Shown in pieces: positions 9,187 through 16,708 of a stretch of 16,708 nucleotides of DNA (its first letter is position 1; each line of letters begins with the position of its first letter). This DNA is from Conidiobolus incongruus B7586. Taxonomy: Eukaryota; Entomophthoromycota; Entomophthoromycetes; Entomophthorales; Conidiobolaceae. A model generated the notes under the pieces. It did not search any database. It was not told the DNA's origin and was given only the letters and a program-made list of their open reading frames with translations. The DNA is taken from the NCBI GenBank assembly GCA_000697335.1, contig JNEM01015707.1:1-16708 (forward strand), given 5' to 3'. A program made the position numbers and the translations under genes.

Positions 9187-11040
9187 AATTTAATATCAAA
9201 ATGCAGACCAAAATGTTTCAATTATTATCCATAAGCAATTTCAAATTTAACTATTTGGTTTTCACTATAAAATTAAATGGGAATAATTTAAAATATTAAT
9301 TCCAGATAAATTTTTTATTCACTTTTTATCAATATATTGATGCGAATAATATGGAATTTTTAATTTGTACCATTTAAAAATCAACTATCCCATTAATAAA
9401 ATTTATTAGTTCTTTTTTAATTATTTTAATATTTGTCAATATTCTAGAATTTTAAGGAAATTATTTTTAACAGTTTCTATATTGGGTAATTATTCAAGAT
9501 TATATTAAAAATTTAATTTATCTTTTCCTAATTTAATTTTTTTTCAGTACTTTAATATTAATTCAAAATATATATATAAAGTGTCCGATTTTAACCGATA
9601 AAGTTAAAACAAAATTGATTTTTATTATTTTTATTATTATTTGAAACCTCTAATTAGAGTAATTTATCAAATATATTTTATAATATTTATTTTTATTAAT
9701 TATTTATAACTAATATTATTTAAATGATTAAATTATACTAAAATTTGAAAATGATTTGTAATTTAAAACAAAAATTATTTAATAGAGTTATATACTTAAA
9801 TAAATACCTATTAAAAAAATTATATTACATCATTATTAATATTAATATGGAAATTTTAAATTATTGAAATTATTCGAAAAGTCTAGATTTCTATAATTAG
9901 TAAATTTACCGCATAATATTGTGATATTGATTTTAAAATTTTTTTTAAAAAATGATATTAATGAGAATAATATTAATTGATAAATTTAAATAATAATAAA
10001 TTAAAAATATTGTTTTATAATTTTTTTTTCGGTTTTGATTTCCAACTATAAAATTTTAAAATAACATAAAATACGAAAGATTTAAGCATATTATTCAGTT
10101 CCTAATACAGTGGTATTTTGATTTGTATGAAGGGGTTGAGAAATTCAAATTCGATTGAAAAATTACTCTATTTTAGTAAAAGATTGATAGATTTAAAACT
10201 GAAATTCGTCGAATAACAAATTGTAATATAAAATTATAGAATGCTATAAAAATTATATCAAATTAAAATTTTGAGTCATATAATATTAATATATAATAAT
10301 TTTATCTAATCATACTTTGATATCGGATAAAAACATTTAATTTTATTATAATTTGTTTTCCAGTATATTTTATAATGATTAAATTTCTAAATTGTTTCTA
10401 GGTAATTAAAAAGAAATATTTGTGATACAACTATAATTTCTGCTTTCACACTTATCAAATTATTACAAAATGTTTATTTATTCAAGATCATCTCCTAACC
10501 CTTTAATTAAATATTTTTTTTCGTATCGTCTCATCTTACTGGAATTTGATGACATACAAATTATAATAAATTACTCAATAATTTGATAATTACTGACACA
10601 ATTTAATAATTTTTATGAAATCATGCTGAGTCAATATAATATTAATTAATAATAATTGAAGATATTTTGAAAATTTTTGGGATGAGTTAGATGAATTAGT
10701 AAATTTTGAAAATAAAAAAGAAATTTTCCATAAATAAATATAATATAAAATTATTTTCAAATTAATACCAATAAATATATATACATATAAATAAATCAAA
10801 GTATATTATCGTAATAAATAAATAAAATTTTAAAATTAAATGGAAATTATGGAAAATTAATAAAAATTTAATAATTAAAAAATACGATTGTAATAATATA
10901 TATAATAAAAATAAATTGAATTGTTTTACTATTAAAAATATTTTCCATTTTAATTAATTTTCAAAGATCTTCAAATAATCAACCATGAAGTTCGAGTATA
11001 ATTTTTAATTAATATATTTGTTGTAAGGATTTAGGGTAAT

Positions 11041-11330
11041 AAAAAATCAATTCATTTCCTTATTTTATAAGCCCCACACTATTTATTTTTGATTTTTGAT
11101 TATATACTTCAATTGGATCACTTATCTATAAACTAAATATTTTTTTTCTATATTTCTTTTTGTTAGAAATATTTAAGGGTCTTTTTTTCCTAAAATTTTT
11201 ATTTTATGTCATTTAATATTATTTTTTAATTCATTTTATTGAATTTTTAATCTCTTTTTTTTTTAATTTTTTGATTGCTAATAGGCAATTGTTAATTATT
11301 ATCTAAGCCTATTCTTGTTCATCTTATATA

Positions 11331-11365
<35 letters not shown>

Positions 11366-11383
11366 TTATTTATTCTTGCAATC
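11041..11383 (+). promoter_or_regulatory. T-rich promoter and leader of the arrestin gene
   Basis: The plus strand is strongly T-rich from about 11085 to 11280, with several runs of T8 or more. Such tracts are common nucleosome-depleted core promoters in fungi. CCCCAC at 11072-11077 (GTGGGG on the minus strand) fits the CreA/Mig1 carbon-repression consensus SYGGRG. An inverted CCAAT box (ATTGG) lies at 11112-11116. A TA repeat occupies the last part of the leader. The motifs are seen; the regulatory role is inferred from position only. Confidence 0.35.
11324..11365. repeat. TA microsatellite directly upstream of the arrestin ATG
   Basis: About 40 nt of alternating T and A with one C interruption near 11349, ending 18 nt before the ATG. 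Read in the arrestin frame it gives Ile-Tyr codons with no stop, so an automatic call could extend the protein to a TTG at 11315. That extension is spurious. The tract may serve as the TATA region or lie in the mRNA leader. Confidence 0.85.
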
Positions 11384-12763
11384 ATGAGTTTGACTAGGCC
11401 GCAAAGTGAAATCTATACCAACTTGATGAGTTTTCCAAACTTTGTGAATGCCTACGATTCCAAAGATCATAAACCGTCTCAGTGCATAATCCCTTTACTA
11501 TCTCCTCCATACAATGTAAAAATTGTGGACTATAATGGCGTGGTGGAATTTCGAGGTAACCCTGCAGAGTCTTGTGGTGCTGTATTGTCAGGGTATGTTG
11601 AACTTGATATTTCCAAATCTATTCAGTTGAAAAAATTGAGGGTGGAATTGATCTGTACGGTGTTTACTAGGAGTACCGGTCATCAGCCTTGGAATACAAT
11701 ACATGGTGAGATAGTCAGCAGAGATAAAGTGGAGTTGTTTAATTCACCTAGAACCTTCTCTAACTCGGTAAACAGATTCCCATTCGAATTTATCCTGTCA
11801 GGAGAGTCCCCCACTACTGTCACATCGGAACGACTTAAGGTGGAGTATAAGTTAGTAGCATACTGCAGAGGCCTTGGAAGGTGGAGTACGTATAAATTGG
11901 AAAGACCGATACAAGTAGTGAGATGGATATTGCCCACGAGCTCACTGTTATTTGAAAGTTTGGATTATGCAGGGAATTGGAACGATCTAATTCAATATTC
12001 TATCTCTGCACCTCACAAAGTTTACGGAAAATCGGATATCATTGATGTAAATTTTCAGCTTCAGGTCCCTTTCCCTTACTTCCAAATCCAGTCCATTGGC
12101 GGCTTCTTGAAACAAAAAATTAATATACCCGAAAGCAGTCACCTCAACCCCAATTTGAGCTGTATCAATGTGCTATCATGGGTGAGATTGCCTTACAGTG
12201 CTCGCGATCCAGAAACTAGCTTTGAAGACAATACAACTAGCTTTTCAACCTTTAACATTCATTTACCTTTGATTGATTCAGTCACTTCAAGTGGAACACT
12301 TTACTCAAGCACTCAAAATAAGTTATTTGAAGTCACTCATCACATCAAACTCAATGTGATTTACAGTATGCATGGAATAACGAAGAGTTTGAGTATCAAA
12401 ACCCCGGTTACATTAATTGAAGTAGAAAAGTCTCGGTTGTTAGACGGTTTACCAAGGTACGGAGATTTAAGAGAAAGTTGGCTAGTTGAATGTGACGCGC
12501 CACCACCACTGTACAACGACGAAGGAGGAAGTAGTGCTAGTGGAAGTGTGAGTCCAAACAGTCTCAGCACCATGCTAGATTTCCCCACAACACCAGGCAC
12601 ACCCAATTTGAACCTGGGCAACGAACTGTACCAATCTATGAACAATGGACAGAATGCCAATTTTACGAAGCGGAAAACTTTTGATAAGAGTACAAAACGC
12701 TTGAAAATGCTCAGCACTCTCATTCTTCATCCTACGAGTCAATTGCGCAATCTATTTGGATAA
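11384..12763 (+). CDS. Alpha-arrestin (arrestin-related trafficking adaptor) with PPxY motif
   Basis: Encodes a 459-residue cytosolic adaptor of the alpha-arrestin family. In fungi these recruit Rsp5/Nedd4-type HECT ubiquitin ligases to plasma-membrane transporters and so direct their endocytosis. The ATG at 11384 has A at -3; the upstream in-frame TTG extension reads through a TA repeat and is rejected. The N-terminal arrestin lobe (about 44-180) includes the typical LSGYVELDISKSIQLKKLRV strand pair (68-87), RFPFEF (131-136) and KVEYKLVAY (152-160). The C-terminal lobe (about 200-350) includes ISAPHKVYGKSDII (207-220) and HHIKLNVIYSMHG (319-331). LPRY (356-359) and PPLY (374-377), a PPxY WW-domain ligand, follow. 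The Ser/Thr/Pro-rich segment 381-410 and basic tail 428-440 are likely regulatory. No intron is needed. The cargo cannot be told from sequence. Confidence 0.93.
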   Translation: MSLTRPQSEIYTNLMSFPNFVNAYDSKDHKPSQCIIPLLSPPYNVKIVDYNGVVEFRGNPAESCGAVLSGYVELDISKSIQLKKLRVELICTVFTRSTGHQPWNTIHGEIVSRDKVELFNSPRTFSNSVNRFPFEFILSGESPTTVTSERLKVEYKLVAYCRGLGRWSTYKLERPIQVVRWILPTSSLLFESLDYAGNWNDLIQYSISAPHKVYGKSDIIDVNFQLQVPFPYFQIQSIGGFLKQKINIPESSHLNPNLSCINVLSWVRLPYSARDPETSFEDNTTSFSTFNIHLPLIDSVTSSGTLYSSTQNKLFEVTHHIKLNVIYSMHGITKSLSIKTPVTLIEVEKSRLLDGLPRYGDLRESWLVECDAPPPLYNDEGGSSASGSVSPNSLSTMLDFPTTPGTPNLNLGNELYQSMNNGQNANFTKRKTFDKSTKRLKMLSTLILHPTSQLRNLFG

Positions 12764-12849
12764 ATAGAATCATCTACAATTTTCCTTTTACCAAATTTTA
12801 TCAGCTAAAATTTACCGAAATCAAATTTAAAAAATGATTAATAGCAGTG

Positions 12850-12873
12850 TAATAATAATAATAATAATAATAA
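12850..12873. repeat. (TAA)8 trinucleotide microsatellite
   Basis: Eight perfect TAA units lie about 87 nt after the arrestin stop codon, probably within its 3' untranslated region or just beyond. Confidence 0.9.
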
Positions 12874-12897
12874 TTAATTATAATTAAAAAAATTGTA

Positions 12898-12903
12898 AAT
12901 AAA
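12898..12903 (+). terminator. Possible poly(A) signal AATAAA for the arrestin gene
   Basis: A canonical AATAAA lies 135 nt after the stop codon, just past the TAA repeat and before a T-rich stretch. In DNA this AT-rich the hexamer is frequent by chance, so the assignment rests on position only. Confidence 0.25.
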
Positions 12904-14115
12904 TTTTTTAATATAATAATTACTAATTATTTTTATTATAAATTTTTAATTAAAATAAACAATATAGATTTTATATGAGTGGTTATTTTTGATTATTAGT
13001 CAAAAATTACAAATTAATAATTATTTTAAATTTAAAAAGGATGATCTTTTGTTAATCAGGAATTATTCTCCATTTTTTTTAAAAAAAATAATTATTATTT
13101 TGTTAATTTAATTAATAAATTACAGATTTCTTATGTTTATCAAGATAAACTTTATTCAAAATAGTATAATCTCTATTATGTTTTTGAAGGGTCATTACAT
13201 GATATTTGTGTTTAATTTGACATCATTATATTTAATCATGTACTTTATATTCAATTCCCTATAGTTGATTGAAAAATTTATATATATTTCAATAAGTTTC
13301 CATATGATATTTTAATAATAAAACAAATCAAGTTATTTATATATAATCAAAACACTAAGGAAAAAAGCAAACAAACCAAATATAAGTATTATAGCCTTCT
13401 TATATATATTTTTAAATTTTTAAATTGATCTAAATAATTTTTATAAATATTAATAAAATATTAAAACTCCTTTAATCAATTGAAAAATTATTTTTAATAA
13501 AATTAATTTAAATTAATTAAAATTTTTATAAGAATCTTAAACAATTTTTTTTAATATATTTAAAAAATATTTTATTGAATATTAATTAATAATAAAATTA
13601 TTTAATTATAAAATTAAAAAAATTCATTTTTTTATTAATTTATAATTATTTTTTGGAGTTTTAATTTATTTTAAATAGATTTTAGTATCTAATAATTTAT
13701 AACTTTGATAATTATAATTAATTCTTTAATTTTAATATTTTTTTGGTATATTAGAAAATAGTCTAATATATTTTTAATAAATATCAAATGGCTATTTAAT
13801 TTTACCAAGAATTTAGTTTAGTTGTAACTAAAAGGGATTGATTCAGGTGTTGTTAATAATTAGAATTATTTTGAAGATAACTTATGATATTAAAATATCC
13901 AAATTTTTTTATGTTTAATATTATAAAATTCTTTTTACATTCCTAAAATATATATATAATTAGTTTAATCTAAAATAATACAAGTTTTTATGGTTCTATT
14001 AAATCCATTAAATGTTTATTAGGTTTGATTTTCTAATTTAACCCACAAAAGAAACATTTATCTAAATTAGAATTTGATTGAAAATATGTATCAGGATCGA
14101 TCGAAATAGAAAAGC

Positions 14116-14169
14116 ATACTATCATGATAACTCAAAGTTTAAATTTGAGTTCTAATTTATGTATAGTAT
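14116..14169. repeat. Composite inverted repeat (stem-loop)
   Basis: The inner arms AACTCAAA (14129-14136) and TTTGAGTT (14144-14151) are perfectly complementary around a 7-nt loop. The outer arms ATACTAT (14116-14122) and ATAGTAT (14163-14169) add 7 bp beyond an asymmetric internal loop. It could form a hairpin in RNA or a cruciform in DNA. No family is recognised. Confidence 0.45.
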
Positions 14170-14205
14170 CAGCTTAATATTTCCATATGAATTCAAGTAG
14201 AGATT

Positions 14206-14221
14206 AAAATATATTCAGCTT
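14206..14221 (+). repeat. 16-bp direct repeat, copy 1
   Basis: AAAATATATTCAGCTT occurs here and again, identical, at 14861-14876, 655 nt later, both preceded by an A-rich ATTA context. The CAGCTT end makes this more than a simple AT word. The copies bracket the cluster of inverted repeats and could mark a duplicated segment edge, but nothing else matches around them. Confidence 0.5.
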
Positions 14222-14382
14222 TCATGTGTTTATGGTATTATTTTTAAAGTTATTTTTCTTTTATATTCTACATGTATGAAATCGTTGAAATATTAATATC
14301 ATCATGTAATACTTAACATATATTTTCTTATATTAATAGATTTTTTTTGAATTTTATATGATTTTTAATCAGAAACTATTCC

Positions 14383-14403
14383 TTAAACAAGATCCTTGTT
14401 TAA
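14383..14403. repeat. Perfect 9-bp inverted repeat with 3-nt spacer
   Basis: The arms TTAAACAAG (14383-14391) and CTTGTTTAA (14395-14403) flank the spacer ATC. Such a tight dyad could be a dimeric protein-binding site or the tip of a hairpin. Function is unknown. Confidence 0.5.
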
Positions 14404-14757
14404 ATTAGATCATAGTGGTTTAACGATTCAAATCATCATAGAGTAATCAAAATACGTATATAAAGTTAAGAATTTTGGTATAATTTCATAATTGAATAGA
14501 TTTAAATTAAGTGATTGAATTCAATTAAATTTTAAATTCAAATCCAATTTAAAAAAATCATTTTCTCTTTAATATCAATTTTGAGAATTATATAAAACTT
14601 TAAGATGCGATAACTATATCCATAATCAACTTATTCATTTATTTCTTTTTATAATATACTCACGTCTAGACGCAAATTATTCCAAAAATATGAACTAGAT
14701 ATAAAATAAGATGGAATCAGAATTATGAATTAAAGAAATATACTCTAGGACATAAGG

Positions 14758-14780
14758 TTCAGGACTTCATTTAGTCCGAA
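14758..14780. repeat. Hairpin-forming inverted repeat
   Basis: TTC-A-GGACT pairs with AGTCC-GAA: 8 bp with a single bulged A and a 6-nt TCATTT loop. Four of the eight pairs are G-C, which is unusual for this background. It lies at the start of the candidate exon, so RNA structure and coding are competing explanations. Confidence 0.45.
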
Positions 14781-14860
14781 TTTCATTATTTTACCTCCGT
14801 TTGAAAATTCTCATGGTTTAACATTACCTGAGGCAGATAACAAAGTTTTTATGGCATTAA

Positions 14861-14876
14861 AAAATATATTCAGCTT
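14861..14876 (+). repeat. 16-bp direct repeat, copy 2
   Basis: Identical to 14206-14221 (AAAATATATTCAGCTT). This copy lies within the candidate open frame, where it would encode part of KNIFSL, just before the TA microsatellite. Confidence 0.5.
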
Positions 14877-14877
14877 A

Positions 14878-14880
<3 letters not shown>

Positions 14881-14911
<31 letters not shown>
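14881..14911. repeat. (TA)15 microsatellite
   Basis: Fifteen uninterrupted TA units plus one T or A, the longest clean dinucleotide run in the window. Confidence 0.95.
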
Positions 14912-14915
<4 letters not shown>

Positions 14916-14973
14916 TTGCGTTGAAGGTATAGAAAATATAGGTAAAAAAAATTTAAATATTCTAATAAAATAG

Positions 14974-15309
14974 ATTATTGAAATAAATTTATATAAAGAA
15001 TTATTTTTAAAGTATATTCATTAATATAATATATTTTAAGAATATAATTGTTATTTAAATATATATTCAAATAATATTTGATAAAATCTTAAAATTAAAT
15101 ATTTAATTATTATAAATAATCTGATTTCAGATATAATAATAGATATATAATTTTAATATATATTTAATAGTATTAAAACTACTTCTAATTATCTATAATT
15201 ATATTTTGTCAATCTGGTTATTTTTACTCTAAAATCCAAAAATTAAATTAAAATATTTGGATATTATTATTAAAGATTGAAAAATAAATTATCTGTAAAA
15301 AGATTATTA
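14974..15309. other. AT-rich spacer without visible features
   Basis: Nearly pure A and T with short runs. I see no frame, structure or motif worth naming. The composition grades into the TpA-rich right flank. Confidence 0.5.
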
Positions 15310-16708
15310 TTTTATATATTTTAAAGGTAGATTTAGAACTAAAAAGTTATTTGTAAATAGTATTACTAAATATAATGATAATCTAGTTAAATATATTATA
15401 AATATTTAATTTGATACTATACTAACCTATAAAAGTGAGTTATAAAATCAAAAACACTTATATTTTTACTAATAACTTGATTAATATTTAATGAAATAAA
15501 CCTAAATTAAATAATTAAAATCTATTATATTTATTAATTATATATATCATTAAATAATGATATTTAGCTATTAATTAGCTAAAATATAAACTTTTAAATT
15601 TTACCTAAAGTAAGTTATAAATTTATAGGTTTTTAGTGATAAAAAAAATTAAAACCTAGTATATTTATCTTTAGCTTTTCTAACTTTTTTAAGTTTATAA
15701 GGTATAGAATCAACTAACTTTTTACACTAAGAAAAGTTAATTTTGTTTTATATTTCTTAAATATATTTTTAAAGTTAATTTAAATTTTTTATTAAGGGGA
15801 AAACTTTAATAACTTTTTCTAACTAATCTTAAAAATATTTAATTAGATTAAAGTTAAAAAATTAAAAAAGTTACTTCATAACTATTATTTTGTTATTTTT
15901 AAGTTATTTAATAGTAGAAGCTATAGTATAACAAAAAATATTATCTTACTAGAAAATAACATTAGATTTATTTAACCTATATTATTTAATAGTTTTTTTT
16001 AATTTATTATTTAGAATACTTTAGTATATTTCAATATTAATTCCTTTATTAATTTTATAAAGATACTTTACACTTAAAAACAATATATATCCTTAAACAA
16101 TAATTAACTTATTATTGTACTTTTAGGTAAAATTAACATAATAGTTATAAAGTAATTTTACATCTTTTTTAAAATATCAAGTTTTTTTATTAAATCTATT
16201 AAAATATATTTTTATTTCATTAAACTAAATAACTTTACTTTAATTAGTTTTAATTTAATATTAATAATAACATTTAAACTTTTACCTAGTTTTATAATAA
16301 AATTTCTTTAATTAAAAGTGTTTTTTCTTAAAATATAAATAGTATCTATGTTAATATAAAATATATATAATAATATTAGTGCTAACTAATATTCTTATAT
16401 AGTTTTATAGTTCCTACTATATTTTTATAATAGTACTATACTTGTTTATATTAACTAACCTATAAATATATTTCTTATTATGTTTATTTATAATTTTAAC
16501 ACATTTAAGTTTAGGTTTAAATATTTTTTTATTGTTATTCTTAATAATTTTAACTATAGTAAATTAACTAACATTAATAATTCTAATAATATTATAAGTT
16601 GATTTACTTTTTTTATAAAGTTAATTAATACATAAATAAATTTTTTTAGAGAGGGATTTAAATATAATAATACTAATAAAAAAATTTAGTATATCTATAA
16701 AATATTAT
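15310..16708. repeat. Right flank with RIP-like composition; probable decayed repeat
   Basis: It shares the signature of the left flank. A hand count over 15601-15780 gives 4 CpA+TpG against 16 ApC+GpT; over 15601-15660, TpA exceeds ApT by about 11 to 5. The same count over the inner AT-rich DNA at 7021-7140 gives 7 against 3. C survives mostly as CT, CTA, AAC or CC, and GGGG persists near 15796. This fits an old repeat altered by a RIP-like process. The family cannot be read, no terminal repeats are seen, and it continues past the window edge. Whether it is the same element as the left flank is unknown. Confidence 0.5.

Larger units (their letters stand above)
7511..11040. other. Long, almost pure AT intergenic tract
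   Basis: Three and a half kilobases without any supportable gene. Base composition is extremely AT-biased, with many homopolymer runs and TA repeats. A 69-codon minus-strand frame at 10590-10799 begins with TTG and is low-complexity, so it is not called. Features listed separately are the TA repeat at 8932-8955 and the inverted repeat at 9106-9186. Rare GC words are the CCGAT motifs at 8392, 9585 and 9595, with reverse copies at 8253 and 10322. Confidence 0.6.
12764..13800. other. Arrestin 3' region and AT-rich spacer without genes
   Basis: The first 100-150 nt are probably the 3' untranslated region of the arrestin gene; the composition falls to almost pure AT within about 60 nt of the stop. 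After that I see only homopolymer runs and short AT words, with no open frame of note on either strand. Confidence 0.5.
13801..14748. other. Intergenic region of higher complexity with several inverted repeats
   Basis: No gene is called. From about 14000 the sequence is less monotonous than the preceding kilobase. It carries a composite stem-loop (14116-14169), a 9-bp-arm palindrome (14383-14403), ATTGAATTCAAT (14514-14525) and a GC-rich palindrome, CGTCTAGACG (14663-14672). One copy of a 16-bp direct repeat lies at 14206-14221. It may hold unrecognised upstream exons or regulatory DNA of the open frame at 14749. Confidence 0.4.
14749..14973 (+). other. Candidate coding exon or gene remnant (74-codon open frame without early ATG)
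   Basis: A stop-to-stop frame follows CTCTAG, which could be a splice acceptor, and ends at TAG 14971-14973. The first 44 codons read like ordinary protein, for example SPNFIILPPFENS and HGLTLPEADNKVFMALK. It then crosses a TA microsatellite as Tyr-Ile codons and closes with about 20 codons. The only ATG is late (14851). Base composition over 14750-14880 is less AT-rich than its surroundings. I do not recognise the family. It may be a 3' exon of an unseen gene, a remnant of one, or a lucky frame; a hairpin at 14758-14780 overlaps it. Confidence 0.22.

Noticed and set aside
10590-10799. 69-codon minus-strand frame
   Set aside because: It starts with TTG, is dominated by Ile, Leu, Asn and Lys as expected from AT-rich DNA, and has no domain pattern.
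7000-11000. Possible AT-rich centromere
   Set aside because: AT-rich spacers seem general in this window. There is no repeat array or other centromere mark, and nothing beyond composition supports it.
11315-11383. N-terminal extension of the arrestin reading Ile-Tyr repeats from a TTG
   Set aside because: It starts with TTG and is encoded by the TA microsatellite. A good ATG at 11384 begins the conserved-looking part.
11683-12723. Minus-strand frames of 84 and 120 codons across the arrestin gene
   Set aside because: They lie antisense within a well-supported domain-bearing gene and show no domain of their own.
14383-14445. tRNA-like B-box resemblance (GATTCAAATC near 14419-14428)
   Set aside because: There is no matching A box, acceptor stem or anticodon arm at the right spacing.

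Overview
The window looks like nuclear DNA of a fungus, possibly an early-diverging (Mucoromycota-like) lineage. Intergenic DNA is extremely A+T-rich. Two compact intronless genes of ordinary base composition stand out from it. One encodes an alpha-arrestin ending in a PPxY motif. The other encodes a Myb/SANT-like protein with a coiled coil. The lineage is an inference from protein architecture; no rRNA or other marker gene is present.

Layout. Positions 1 to about 1320 and about 15310 to 16708 are gene-free flanks with a distinctive mutated composition: TpA-rich, poor in CpA/TpG, with surviving C mostly in CT or CC context. This resembles repeat DNA decayed by a RIP-like process. Between them lies about 14 kb of AT-rich DNA with a different signature, in which CpA, TpG, TpC and GpA are common. 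Within it, the minus-strand gene at 2662-4134 encodes a 490-residue putative DNA-binding regulator, with CCAAT boxes upstream. The plus-strand gene at 11384-12763 encodes a 459-residue alpha-arrestin, with T-rich DNA and a TA microsatellite directly before its ATG. The roughly 7.2 kb between the genes is mostly structureless AT-rich DNA with a few less AT-biased islands: a weak 110-codon frame at 5845-6177, a C-rich/G-poor strand-asymmetric stretch near 6758-6900, an intron-like 40-mer at 7463-7502, and a long inverted repeat at 9106-9186.

Downstream of the arrestin gene, 14090-14970 is the most interesting non-annotated part. It holds several perfect inverted repeats, a 16-bp direct repeat and a 74-codon open frame, part of which looks protein-like. 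It may be a remnant or a terminal exon of an unrecognised gene, or a structured noncoding locus.

The two confident genes are about 7.2 kb apart and each transcribes outward, away from the other. Nothing shows that they work together: one is a likely nuclear regulator, the other a cytosolic adaptor for ubiquitin-dependent membrane-protein turnover. I found no tRNA, rRNA, CRISPR array or intact transposon, and no clear novel multigene system.
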